Part shown: piece by piece, positions 9,061-18,228 of the stretch
How the letters are laid out: every line of letters starts with the position of its first letter
Position numbering within the stretch: the stretch's first letter is position 1
Origin: Chara braunii
Lineage: Eukaryota > Streptophyta > Charophyceae > Charales > Characeae
NCBI GenBank assembly: GCA_003427395.1
Contig: BFEA01000025.1
Location: 4,510,642 to 4,531,667 of the forward strand
Direction of reading: 5' to 3'
DNA length: 21,026 nucleotides
Position numbers and translations under genes: made by a program
The notes under the pieces: model-generated
Told to the model about the DNA's origin: nothing
The model's database searches: none
The model's input: the letters and a program-made list of their open reading frames with translations, nothing else

Positions 9061-9837
9061 TGGTATCTTGTTCGGTTGAAGCAAATACAACCCTGCTCTC
9101 ACTTATGGTTGAGTAAGTGGTTAAATTTATCCAACTCTTCGGTCTGCTCTTTTGACAGGGTCTTGTCTAGGTGGTTCAAGAACTTGTTTCTGGCCTCCCT
9201 TACAACTGCTTGAGGTAATTGGTTCTCTTTGGAGGTGTATAGATCCTTGTAGAAGTCTGCTGCTATGGATAGCATACGCTCCGGATCTGAAGTGATTGTG
9301 TCGCCTGTGTTCAGTCGGTCGATGAGTTTGTTTTTGTTTTGAGTGGTTCTATCTGTTGTGATGAGAATGATGTGTCGTTGGTTTTTATCTTTTGAAAAAA
9401 GTATTTGGTCATTTTATCGCCCTGTTCCAACTCTTGACTCTTGCGCGTAGGCATAAGCCTGCGTCTTTCCATAACTTCCGCTCAACCAGTTTCTGTCTGG
9501 CCGCATCCGACGCTTCTTTTAGTTTTGTCGAACCTGGTTGAGCGACGAGGTTTCTCTTTGTCAGTCTGAGAACTGCTTCCAACTCCTCCTTTGATGATCT
9601 TCTGGCGGCCAGAATGCAAGACGCCTTGATCATGGCCATGGATAGACTCCCCACCACTTGTGGGAAGGAAGTAGTACAAGTGCCAAAAGCTTCACATGTC
9701 TCCACGATGTGTTGCTTCATGATCTGTGTATCCAGGAGAGAGTTATTGATCTTGAAGAAGTCAGGTCCTCTTTTTGTTGTAGCTTCAAGGGCGAGGTTCA
9801 AGAATATGTAGTTGTGGTCCAGTCCCGTAGAGTATAG
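9061..9837 (-). pseudogene. LINE copy 1 linker between endonuclease and RT
   Basis: The minus-strand frame 9801-9409 encodes a basic, helical-looking stretch that begins just after the endonuclease LDHN motif, including FFKINNSLLD, MIKASCILAARRSSKEELEA and RQKLVERKLWKDAG. This matches the linker of L1 ORF2 proteins. From 9409 to about 9060 the reading is broken by several stops before the RT fingers begin. Confidence 0.75.
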
Positions 9838-10672
9838 CAGATCGTTGATTCTCGTTGTTAGGATTGCGCCCTGGACTCCTGGAGACTTTCAGATGTGAGA
9901 AAGAAGTCAATTCGTGATGCTGAGTAGTGTCGACGACGATTATGCTTGAAAGTCATGATTAGAAACACATGCTATGTTTCCACAAATGGATTGAAAAGTA
10001 GGTGAAAGCTTTAGAGGTGGGTTGAAGGGCTCGATATGGATCCACCAATTGTTGTTCCATCATGAGGCTATGTATAGGGGCCGCCTCCTCCCATGCCATT
10101 CCGTCTATACCAGTAGAGTCTCCTGACATCCAGCATGGCATTCCGATCTCCTGTTAGCATCAGGTGCGCCGTGGTGGTACAAAGTGGTAATAGAGAATTG
10201 GCGAATTCTGCTATGTGCTGACGGGTATTCGGATAGTAGATTGAGAGCATGCGGAAATGCTCCTGTTTGAAATGAAAGTTCAGTCTCGCCCATCTCCCGC
10301 CACTTTGATCCGACTGTGTTGTCTCTATGGTTATGCCCTGCGCTGCCTCTGTGTTAGCGCGTACGAGGATGACTGTGCCTGCTGATCCTGGCATCGGAGT
10401 TGGTGCCCATAGGGAAAAATGCACCCAGCGAAGACGGCAACATATCTCCTTTTGTACTTGTTGTGTTCCAGTGATTCGGTTAAGTGCGTTTCATGTAGGC
10501 AAAGTATGTCTGGTGGGCTTCTCCCATACCAGCCCACAGCATCCGTGATATTGCTCCATTTTTGCTGATATTGGATAACAGTGGCTAGACCATTGACATT
10601 CGATGAGATGACCCGCAGGTCCGGTGCTAGCGAGGCTGCTCCGTGAGACAGCGGGTCTGCCTGGACGTCCAT
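9800..10672 (-). pseudogene. LINE copy 1 APE-type endonuclease domain
   Basis: It begins at an ATG (10672). Motifs in order are RVISSNVNGLA (Asn of the active site), PPDILCLHETHL (catalytic Glu), GGRWARLNF, the IYYPN strand, LTGDRNAMLD (Asp-Asn pair), SASRIDFFLTS and GLDHN (the C-terminal Asp-His). These are the hallmarks of the apurinic-endonuclease-like nicking domain of L1 ORF2p, which primes target-site reverse transcription. The reading moves between three minus-strand frames near 10420, 10120 and 9840, and a TAA lies after SRIDFFLTS. Recognisable residues are kept, but no single protein can be made. Confidence 0.9.
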
Positions 10673-10814
10673 GGTCGTCTAGATAACCAGTTTTTTAGTT
10701 ATCTGTCTCAGTTATCTTTCTAACGCTTCATGTAGAATGCCTCTTTCTTCTCTGCCAGCGCGCTAATTTTCTTGCCCCAGGCCCCCACGTTCGCCGAGAA
10801 GAGTCAGTGCCTGA

Positions 10815-12114
10815 TCACCAGTGTCGCTGCCAGAGCCGCCCGTTCTGGGGCCATTCCATGTCCCGCAAACCGTACGGACTTGATTCCACCACCTGCCATG
10901 GTACCCATTCCAGGTCCTCTTTCAAGGCCACTTTGTCTGACACCCTTACCATTATTGGCCTCAGGTCGACTACGCGCTGCTGGCCGTCTGCGTCCTTCCA
11001 TTTCTCCATATTGCTTTGTTCTCCTCCCAAGGTAAAGAGCGGAGTGAGTGCGTCCTTGAATTGCATGGCCAGGGAACCATCACGCAGAGACTTCTCTGCG
11101 ACCGTGACCAGCGCTCCTGTTGTGTGTACGGCGACTTCCCAGTCCTTATGTGCTATGTTCCAGCAGCGTGGGATGAGGACTCTTTTGTGATCCAATTTCC
11201 TGGCATCCACCCTGGCCGCTGCGTCTACAGCGTTTGTCTGCTTTTTTGCTATCTTCTGCAACGAGGTGTGTTTGGCAGCGAAGTCTTCGTTTTTGGTTGT
11301 GAGAGTGGCGAACTGAGCTTCCATTATGGCTTTTCTTCGGCACAGGTCTGCAGCCGTGCCTGGCTGAGTTTGTGCCTTCCACCGACGTTTGTGTCTCCCC
11401 CTCTTTCTTCTCCTCGGCTTTTTTCCCTCGCTTGGATTTGCTGGGATGTTCTGCTTTGTCTGTGTATGTGTTAGGCCAATGGAATTACTTGGCGTACTCG
11501 GGGTTGTCAACATGGAGAGAGTCTCCCTCAACCCTGGTTTTGAGAGTATAGTGATGGACCACAAATTCTGACATTACACTCTCCTCTTGCAGTGCCTCAA
11601 ATCTGTTACTGGTCGGAGTAGCGGTCTGCCCATTGGTTGCTCCTGCCCCCACCTGGTGTACCTTCCGAGTGTAACGCTGGTGTGCCAGCTGTAACTTGAA
11701 TTCCAGCTGTTGCACACGTTCGAGGTCGGTAACAGCTTGTTGTAGCCAGTCAACGTCTTCCTATGTGACTCCTTCCTGACCTTGGTCCTCATCTGTCTGG
11801 TCTTCATCTGGTTCCTACGTGTGCACGGTGGGCACGCCATCCTCTGCTGTTTTCCTCTTCCAGCCCTCACTTACATTTGTGCCATGTTTTTCTATTTCCA
11901 TTGCCTCTTTTGAGTGTGCTTCTCTTGTATCCCTAGCAGATCCCGCTATTTTCCTCTTATTTTTGTCCATCTTTCCGAGGTTATAAAAAGCCTTTTCTGC
12001 CGCTTCTTCTATGTTTGCCAGTTCCACCATTGCTTGTAGTTTTTGTCTGTCTTCCTCTATGGCGTCCTTGTTTGTAATCGACTTGGTGAGGTGACCAATC
12101 CCCTCCTCGTCCAT
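10815..12114 (-). pseudogene. Extra coding block between LINE ORF1 and endonuclease
   Basis: About 430 codons in two frames follow the zinc-knuckle part of ORF1. 12114-11485 has Glu/Lys-rich helical sequence such as ELANIEEAAEKAFYNLGKMD, with TAG stops at 11817-11815 and near 11763. The 11564-10815 frame has a basic Lys/Arg cluster (GKKPRRRKRGRHKRRWK), a likely coiled coil (FATLTTKNEDFAAKHTSLQK) and a compact C-terminal part (LRPIMVRVSDKVALKEDLEW). It ends 140 bp before the endonuclease ATG. No known domain is recognised. It may be the C-terminal half of a long ORF1 or a separate middle ORF. Confidence 0.6.
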
Positions 12115-13277
12115 TCTCCTCGGCCCTGTCCCTCTCCATCTACTGGATAGATGTCAAGTTTCACCGCCGGAGTTTTAGACAGGGTCCATACCCATCTCGG
12201 TGTTTGCGGATTGTCATCGAAGATCCATCCTCTGAACTTCGGCGGGTCCACATACCACACTCCTAGTTTATCTGCACACTCAACCAGTTGTGTTTGGTTG
12301 GGATCCTGATGTCTTTCCGCTGACTGGCTCGCCGAGCAGTTGGGGTCATTCCCAAGGTGCCCTCTCCCTTTGCAGCGGAAACATGTTGGGTTGGTTTTTG
12401 TGGATACAAAGATTGTTACCCTTTGTCCCTTTTTCCGGAAGAGCCAGACCTCCGGGAACACCGGAGGTTTTCCTGACGGAACGCTCAAACATGCTATCCT
12501 GGAGTCGTGGTTAGGGGCCAGGAACTCCGGACCCGCTTCAAGCCATGTGACCACCAGGTTATTGGGGTACTGCGTCTCCAGACGTTTGTTGATCATGTTG
12601 TGGAGGCCCTCCGAGAGGTTGTCAAATTGAACCGAGAAGTGCTATCGCAGCACGTTCAGTCCGTGTCTGGTTGCCTCACCCTGCGGTGTTCGTGGGGGTT
12701 TCCATGCTCTGATGGTGACCACCGACCCCTTGCAGCTGAGGGAATCAAGAGATTTAATGTACTTGGCGTAGCTCTCCTCTACGCATAACACCATGACCGT
12801 GTTCCTCCCCCTCTTATGGAGGGATATGTCTGGTTCCATCCCTGGCACAGTTTGAAGAGCTCTAAGGCGGTCCAGCACCCACGCCCTTTTGTCGTTCAAT
12901 GAGAGTTCCTTGCTTTTATGCGAAAAGTTGAAAAGCACAACTTGTTTTTCGTAAACAGCGTTGACCTCTTTCATGTCCTCCTCTGGGTATTCCCACACGT
13001 CCACTTCTGTTTGTACTCCTCCATCACCTTTGATTTTCTCCTTCAATATTTTCACATGTGATTTGATTCTTGTTCTGTTGATGAGGAAATCAAGAGCTTG
13101 TTGACCAAGTTTAGCCGGCGGTTGACTGATCTCCTGGTCTTCAGTGATGTCCCTTCCCGCTGTCGGCTGTGTGTGTGGCAGTTGTTGTAGTACGATCTGT
13201 TGCGCCCTCGCCACTTGCGCATATGTGGGTTCCACGTCCATCTTCGCTGGCTCCGTCAAAGTTGTTGGAGTGGACAT
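12057..13277 (-). pseudogene. LINE copy 1 ORF1, zinc-knuckle nucleic-acid-binding protein
   Basis: One minus-strand frame runs from ATG 13277 to a stop at 12057, about 406 codons, broken by a single in-frame TAG at 12644-12642. The N-terminus includes MDVEPTYAQVARAQQIVLQQ, like the YAQVA-type starts of plant LINE gag proteins. The middle resembles the DUF4283-like RNA-binding region in length and place. The knuckle is CFRCKGRGHLGNDPNC (12383-12336), spaced C-x2-C-x4-H-x6-C rather than the usual x4 before the last Cys. ORF1 proteins bind LINE RNA. The frame shifts at about 12110 into the following block. Confidence 0.88.
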
Positions 13278-13860
13278 GGTTTCCAGATGTGCACCTCGTC
13301 TCCGTTTCGAGATTCCCTGTTGACACCCAGCTTACGACCTGCCTCACAATCCCTGTCTCGTGTTTTCGTCGTACCCCCCTCTCTAGTTTTTTTTTTTTTT
13401 TTTTACCCTGAATCTACCCTAGTTGATCCCTGCGAAGTTGTCTTCTCTTGACAGCCTATGTTCTTCTCTTGTCGCTCCTTGTTGATGATACACGACTTCT
13501 GCGATTTTGTTGTCGGAGGATCCACGTGTCTCTGCGTGATGGCACAGCGCCGTGAAAAGAGGAAGTTGAGCGTCGTTGCACTTTTCCCGTGGGCTGAATC
13601 GACCGTGGATCTACCGTAGTATGTCCCCTCGATTTTACTCCCTCTTAACGGCCTCCTATGTTCGCGTGTCTCTCTTCGTTGACGAGGTGATGCCGCGTGA
13701 TGAGATGAACAAGTACAGCCTTGTTGTGCTGCCACATAGGCCGAACCTTTCAAATGATGGTAGCGCACTCCCTCATATTGCCTTTCCTCCGGCGATGGTA
13801 CTCAGCAATGCTGCGCACCGCCGGCCTGGGAGGCTCACTGTCTTCAGTAGAGCCAGTTGA
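13278..13860 (-). other. Upstream leader/flank of LINE copy 1
   Basis: No gene is seen. It includes an 18-T run at 13387-13404 (A18 in LINE sense), followed by pyrimidine-rich sequence on the plus strand. It is either 5' UTR or another element whose A-tail abuts the LINE. Confidence 0.5.
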
Positions 13861-14232
13861 CGAAGTCGCGAGATGGCGGCTATGGATGCGTCGTAGCGGT
13901 CAGAGATGGTGATGGTATGCGACGAAGCCGCACGATGGCGACTATAGATACCTCATCGCAGTCGGTGATGGTGATGCCTCGCAACGAAGCCGGGCGATGG
14001 CGGCTATAGATGCGACGTCGCAGTCGGTGATGGTGGTGTCGCGCGATGAAGGCGCACGATGTCGGCTATGGATGTCTCGTCGCAGTAATTGATGGTGACG
14101 CTACGCGACGAGGCCGCGCAATGGCAGCTATGGATGGGTTGTCGCATTCCATGATAGTGATGCCATGCGATGAAGCCGCGTGATGGCGGCTATGGATGTG
14201 TCGTCGCAATCTGTGTTGGTGATGCCGGTGTA
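13861..14232. repeat. Six 62-bp tandem repeats upstream of LINE ORF1
   Basis: Units start at 13861, 13923, 13985, 14047, 14109 and 14171, each exactly 62 bp. Each begins CGAAGCCGCG(C/T)GATGGCGGC or a near variant and continues CTATGGATG, TCGTCGCAGT and GATGGTGATG. Substitutions are common but no indel is seen. The array lies directly upstream of the LINE in its own orientation, as promoter monomers do in some mammalian L1s. Confidence 0.95.
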
Positions 14233-14254
14233 GCGCTAACCGGTTCGGCGCTAC
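14230..14254. repeat. Hairpin at the end of the 62-bp array
   Basis: GTAGCGC (14230-14236) and GCGCTAC (14248-14254) form a perfect 7-bp inverted repeat. The enclosed sequence contains the 8-bp palindrome AACCGGTT (14238-14245). Confidence 0.8.
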
Positions 14255-14269
14255 GCACTCGTGAAGGGC

Positions 14270-14640
14270 CTGACTGTTGACTTTCCTAGAGCCTACATTT
14301 GACTCTGCAGGCCGTCGACGTCTCAAATTGACCCTTGAGGGCCTTCACCCTGAGGCTACCAACCTACAGACTTTTCCGGTGCCTCTTCAGAGGCTGAAAA
14401 GTGACTTTTGGTCCCTAGAACTTTGACCTGACCAGAGGTTACACCCCGTGTCATGCCTGCGTGGATTTCATATCAGTTCCGAAGACTTTTCAGAATCTGT
14501 AAGATCAACTGTTGACCCCTGAACTTTGGGCTTGGTCAAAAGCTATGTCTCTTGCTACCCTTAGACTTTGCACCTCTGGTTCTACACCGTTCAGTCACTT
14601 TGTAGGGGTCTGCATACCAAACGTTGTTGACTGAGACAAG
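14270..14640. promoter_or_regulatory. Cluster of six TTGAC(C/T) motifs
   Basis: TTGAC followed by C or T starts at 14277, 14299, 14328, 14423, 14512 and 14627. This is the W-box bound by WRKY factors in green plants. Some copies share wider context (CCCTAGAACTTTGACC, CCCCTGAACTTTGGG), so a decayed repeat could explain them. There is also a hairpin, GCCTC-TTCA-GAGGC, near 14381. Confidence 0.4.
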
Positions 14641-14772
14641 GACTACTGGTAGTCGGTAACACCGTATTCTGTAGGACCGAGGGCCTTTCTCACAGACTCT
14701 GGGACCTCCCAGAGTAGTACAGACCTATTTCTCATGCCTAGCATTGACTCAGATGTCAGATGTATGTTTCTG

Positions 14773-14885
14773 TGCTGGATTTGAACCCAGGTCATTTCAA
14801 CGCAGCCCATGTGGTTGAATGGTACATGCATGTAACTGTTGGTGAAACAGATCATGATTTAAAATCCTGGTGGAATCAGGTAGAT
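14773..14885. mobile_element. tRNA/SINE-like sequences in both orientations
   Basis: On the minus strand, GGGTTCAAATCC (14777-14788) matches a pol III B-box. On the plus strand, ATGTGGTTGAATGG (A-box-like, 14809 onward) is followed by CATGTAACTG and then AAATCCTGGTGGAATCAG (14862-14879). The plus-strand blocks recur at 3511-3548 and 3816-3840, the second as an exact 18-bp match. This suggests a dispersed tRNA-derived SINE family. Confidence 0.5.
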
Positions 14886-15323
14886 AAAATGAGTGCATGA
14901 ATGACATCGTCATCATCGTCATACAGCAGTGAACACACTTCAAGAGAAAAGATTACTGGTTGGAGTCCAGTTCAACCGGGCAGGGACTCAGGGAGCACAG
15001 CCCATGGTCTGTAGCTCCTTGGACTTGGCAGCAGGTGGTTAGACCACCTCCAAGTTTGCCCCTTGGCTGTACACTGCACCAGTATACGAGGGGCCGTGCA
15101 ACAGATAAAATGCCGAGGCTACCCATGAATATGATCATCACCTGTGATGTCAAGGTTTAAAAGTCTCAGAAGATCTTCTTTGGAGTACATTGAATCACTG
15201 ACAGGACTTTTTGCAAGAGGAAGGGCAAAAAGAGAAAAGCATCAAAAAGGCAAAAAAGTCAAAAAAAACGCTTCTGGTGAGTCAAAGTTCATCTGAAACA
15301 TGGGTATATACTATATACTGCAG
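14886..15323. other. Non-coding stretch
   Basis: No gene is recognised. It becomes A-rich near 15230-15270. If the exon at 15324 is real, this would be the end of its upstream intron or untranslated leader. Confidence 0.4.
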
Positions 15324-15434
15324 GAGCATGCCCTAGCGGCTATGAGGCGACAGTTGAAGCTGCTGGATTGTGATTTTCCGTGTGCCAGTGAAGAGCATGA
15401 AGGGCGTCACGACGTCAAGATGAAAGACTATGAG
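15324..15434 (+). CDS. Candidate 37-codon internal exon
   Basis: The acceptor TACTGCAG ends at 15323 and the donor TATGAG|GTAATG begins at 15435. The 111 nt between are open and phase 0 at both ends, encoding a charged segment that starts EHALAAMRRQLKLLDCD and ends VKMKDYE. No domain is recognised. The phase fits the candidate exon at 17723 and the RING-like ORF lies between, but no link is shown. Confidence 0.4.
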
Positions 15435-15588
15435 GTAATGCTTGTTTACACTTTGGCGCTTGCGATCGCTCTGCTCTTTGTCCCTAGATCTGCTGGTCTC
15501 TGGTGTTCTTGCTTATGTCTCCTCTCTGTGTCAATGTTCATATTCGTCCCTGCATGTGCCACGTCCCCCACCTTCTGCCTTCATCCCC

Positions 15589-15691
<103 letters not shown>

Positions 15692-15699
15692 TATATATA

Positions 15700-15927
15700 T
15701 ATCGTCACAAATAGAACTGCCCGGTAAACCATAGGCAGAGAGAGAGAAGAGGACAACAAACGAGGGGCTGTGACAAACTGTTTCGTGGGAGTTTCACCGA
15801 CTCATCAGGAGGTATATATATATATATATATATATCGTCAAATAGATATATATATGTATATGTATATATATATATCGTCAAATAGATCTGCCCGGTAAAA
15901 ACGAGGGGCTGTGACAAACTGTTTCGT
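15700..15927 (-). mobile_element. Broken tandem dimer of a hammerhead-bearing element
   Basis: Two modules occur twice. On the plus strand module A is ATCGTCA(CA)AATAG, then A or T, CTGCCCGGTAAA (about 15709-15729 and 15874-15899). Module B is ACGAGGGGCTGTGACAAACT plus GTTTCGT (about 15760-15786 and 15901-15927). The B copies are 141 bp apart, with (TA)n and a third ATCGTCAAATAGAT between. On the minus strand the order is B-A-B-A. Tandem hammerhead-containing repeats are typical of Penelope-like element ends and of retrozymes; this looks like a remnant of such an element. Confidence 0.6.
15766..15814 (-). ncRNA. Hammerhead ribozyme-like motif (short stem III, type I layout)
   Basis: On the minus strand, the core CTGATGA (15808-15802) is followed by stem II GTCGG/CCCAC (four pairs, one C-C mismatch, loop TGAAACT). 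Then come GAAA (15784-15781), a 3-bp stem III ACA/TGT with loop GTT, and the cleavage triplet GTC (15774-15772). Every conserved core position of the hammerhead is present. The very short stem III is the form known from Penelope-like elements. The flanks, ACCTC and ACAGCC, do not pair, so stem I is missing and self-cleavage in this copy is doubtful. The second module copy (about 15901-15927) keeps the GAAA...GTC half but lacks CTGATGA. Confidence 0.62.
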
Positions 15928-15968
15928 CGTATATATTGCCCAGTGGGAACTGTGGGATGGTGGGACAA

Positions 15969-16458
15969 TGGCTCAGGCTATTTTCAACATAAATGAATTT
16001 CTGTGTGCATTACCGAATCGGCGAATCATACTTTATTCTGGATTATTGATCGACTCTCGTGTGACACCTGTCGGGACAGGGACACGGTGCGTCTTGGCTG
16101 CGGAATTCATCACCTATGTCATCAACATTATCAATCTATTGCACCCGCCCCCGTCTGTGCCGAAGGGTGTCCAACATATCCTCATTGTACACATCTCTAT
16201 CACCCAGATATTCGTTGTCCCTTTTGTGCTCAAGGACGCTATCAGGACTGCATGATGCCGCACTGTGATGAACGTCCTGCTGTTTTTTTGACATCTGGAC
16301 AGCATGTCCTTTGTCAGGACTGTTTTGATGGGATGGTCCGTGCTAGCCGTCCTGCTGAATGCTGTGCTGAAGTAGCTCTCCTTGGGTATCCTTGCGAACA
16401 TCCACGTCATCCTCAGCGTGCCTGTCCTATCTGCCGGGGTGGGGGCTCCTCTTCCTGA
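15969..16458 (+). CDS. RING-like double zinc-binding protein, possibly frameshifted
   Basis: The clear part is the plus frame from about 16000 to the TGA at 16458. It holds a first zinc module: CDTC (16060-16071), then CGIHHLCHQH, then CPFC (16216-16227). A second module has CMMPHC, SGQHVLCQDC and a final CPIC (16423-16434). The spacing is that of RING fingers, which commonly recruit E2 enzymes in ubiquitin ligases. In the second, Ser stands where the third Cys is expected and the first Cys pair is spaced x4, so binding may be altered. The frame has no ATG. The ATG at 15969 opens another frame (MAQAIFNINEFLCALPN) that would join by one shift near 16045, suggesting a frameshift in gene or assembly. 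Confidence 0.6.
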
Positions 16459-16901
16459 CTGGTCAAAATAATCAAGCGATCAGGAGCAACACTAATTGTA
16501 GGACAGATAAACGAAAGAAGAAAAAAAGTACAAATGTCTGGAGAAGGGAAAAAAGAAAAAAAGAAAAAAATATGTTGAGCTTTGTAGTGACAGTGGCAAA
16601 TGGTTAATCTGTGGGATGTGTCATTTGCTTTCTTCCTTATCTTTTTTTTGACCTCTCTCTTTCTCTTGCCTCTGTGAGGTCTGGTTTCCTCCTCCCTTTC
16701 TTTACCTCTTTGCCTTTTGGCTGCGTGCAAGTAGGTCCTTGTGACACACGGGGATCGGGGCAGCCAGCGCTCAACCTGTCATCCACGTGGCTGGCCTTGT
16801 ACGTAAGAGGTGATGAACAGGTGGGGCTTTCCTTCCTTCCTTCTTTTCCTTTCCTTGTTTTGCTTTTTTTCGCCTTCGTGCTCTGATTCACAGTGTGACA
16901 A
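16459..16901. other. Non-coding stretch after the RING-like ORF
   Basis: It is A-rich at 16510-16570 and pyrimidine-rich at 16640-16720 and 16825-16880. No gene is recognised; it may hold the 3' UTR of the RING-like ORF. Confidence 0.4.

Positions 16902-16978
<77 letters not shown>
16902..16978. repeat. (TATC)n microsatellite
   Basis: About 19 uninterrupted tetranucleotide units. Confidence 0.98.
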
Positions 16979-17325
16979 CGGTCGTTCCGTTGGTTACTCG
17001 GTGTGGTTATGACTCCAATCTGTTGCGGGGATCAATACCCCAGTTAACGACCAGGGGTTGGCGGCCTGTGAGGATTCCTGCAAATGAAGTGAAAGTTGTG
17101 TGCGAGCTATGCATTTTGGTATGTGCATAATGGGTAGTTGGCCGTAGTCCCCCTGAGGCTGCAGGAACCCGTTCCTGTGTATGAGATCAATGCCTGATGG
17201 AACATGAGATGAATCAGATGATGCGCACTTCCAAGGCCCAAGAAGTGATCATTGCATAAGTCTGTTGAACTTCGTCCCCAGAATTTGCATCCTTTTGTCT
17301 GTGTGGCTATAGCCTATTGGATTTG

Positions 17326-17546
17326 ACCCCTCGGATGAGTGGCCATTAGTTTCTATAAATTCAACAAATCTCTGTTGGCCAAGCACCAGTTTGACTCCCA
17401 GTGGGCACCCATATTGCGCACGGAAATTGAGCTTCTCTGTTCCTCATATTCAGAGGAAGACTAAAGTATACTCTTTTCATAAAAAAGGGGGTTAACTTAG
17501 CCCCTCACATTCTTGTGTCCATCTGTTTCAGTCAGGGTTTGAACTC
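17326..17546. other. tRNA-like pol III motifs
   Basis: On the plus strand an A-box-like GGATGAGTGGC (17333-17343) and a B-box-like AGTTTGACTCC (17389-17399) are spaced as in tRNA-derived SINEs. A minus-strand B-box-like GAGTTCAAACCC lies at 17546-17535. No cloverleaf forms. Apart from these, 16979-17722 shows no gene. Confidence 0.3.
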
Positions 17547-17722
17547 ATGACCTGATCTACTTTTTTCAAAATTAAGGCCACTTTGTTTCAACCCTCGCAA
17601 ATAGAGCCAACGCATCGTTCAGATCTGCGGATGTGTCGAACCACATGTGACCTGGTTACAAGGAAGGATTTACTTGCCTGCTGATTTTGCCTCTCTCTCG
17701 GAGTCGGCTTCTGTGTGCACAG

Positions 17723-18136
17723 GATTCATTGTACAGCAGCGCAGATGAGGAAGTCGAGGAGTGTAGCGTCAGGCTTGAACTTGAAGAGGACGTGGAGCGT
17801 GGCGAGCAGCCTGAGGTTCAGGAGCGAAGACTTGCGTGCAATGATATTTTTCTTACTCCTAATTGTCTCCTCTACGATATCAGGGTGGATAAGCAGATGG
17901 ATCCTTGTAGCTCCGAGATAGGAGGACTGGTGATCCAGGAGATAGAGCAGGAAGTTGGCACTCATACTCCATCGTCAGACAGTGTGCTAGAGATATCGCA
18001 CCATGCAGAACAGCATGATGGAGATGAAGTTGTGGTGGAAAGCAGAACGACCAACAAAGGACTGATTACATTTTCAGAACGTGATCAGAATCATCAGATG
18101 AATAACTTGCGACAAGTGAATGGTGCAGGTTTACAG
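17723..18136 (+). CDS. Candidate acidic exon (138 codons)
   Basis: A pyrimidine-rich stretch ending GCACAG (to 17722) gives an acceptor, and TTACAG|GTGGGT gives a donor after 18136. The 414 nt are open and phase 0 at both ends. The product is acidic, with DEEVEECSVRLELEEDVERG near its start, and is predicted soluble. No domain is recognised. A 92-nt GT-AG intron would join it in frame to the exon at 18229. The open frame extends upstream to 17687, so the left border is less sure. The protein class is unknown. Confidence 0.45.
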
Positions 18137-18228
18137 GTGGGTTTCCAGGCGGGGAACTTCCAAAGCTGTTCCATGTATGGCCGGTAAACATATCAATCAA
18201 GCAGCAATGCTCTTCCTCTTTTAACAAG

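Larger units (their letters stand above)
5475..13404 (-). mobile_element. Near-complete L1-type LINE, inactivated (copy 1)
   Basis: Read on the minus strand the order is: A-rich leader, ORF1 with a CCHC knuckle, an extra coding block, APE-type endonuclease, reverse transcriptase, zf-RVT zinc finger, a 3' UTR of about 560 bp and an A-tail (T10-C-T4 at 5475-5489 on the plus strand). This order and the zf-RVT finger are typical of plant L1-clade non-LTR retrotransposons. Many frameshifts, several in-frame stops and a 70-bp duplication in RT show it cannot be autonomous. The 5' boundary is uncertain: the leader may extend through the 62-bp array to about 14254, or the A18 run at 13387-13404 may be the tail of another element. 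No convincing target-site duplication was found. Confidence 0.92.

Noticed and set aside
13861-14232. CRISPR array
   Set aside because: The 62-bp units are contiguous and diverged throughout, with no conserved-repeat and unique-spacer pattern, and the context is eukaryotic.
5452-14275. AGGGCCTGAC near 5456 and near 14265 as the target-site duplication of LINE copy 1
   Set aside because: The left match is not adjacent to the A-tail, and the right one is not at a defined element end; a 10-bp match over this distance is weak.
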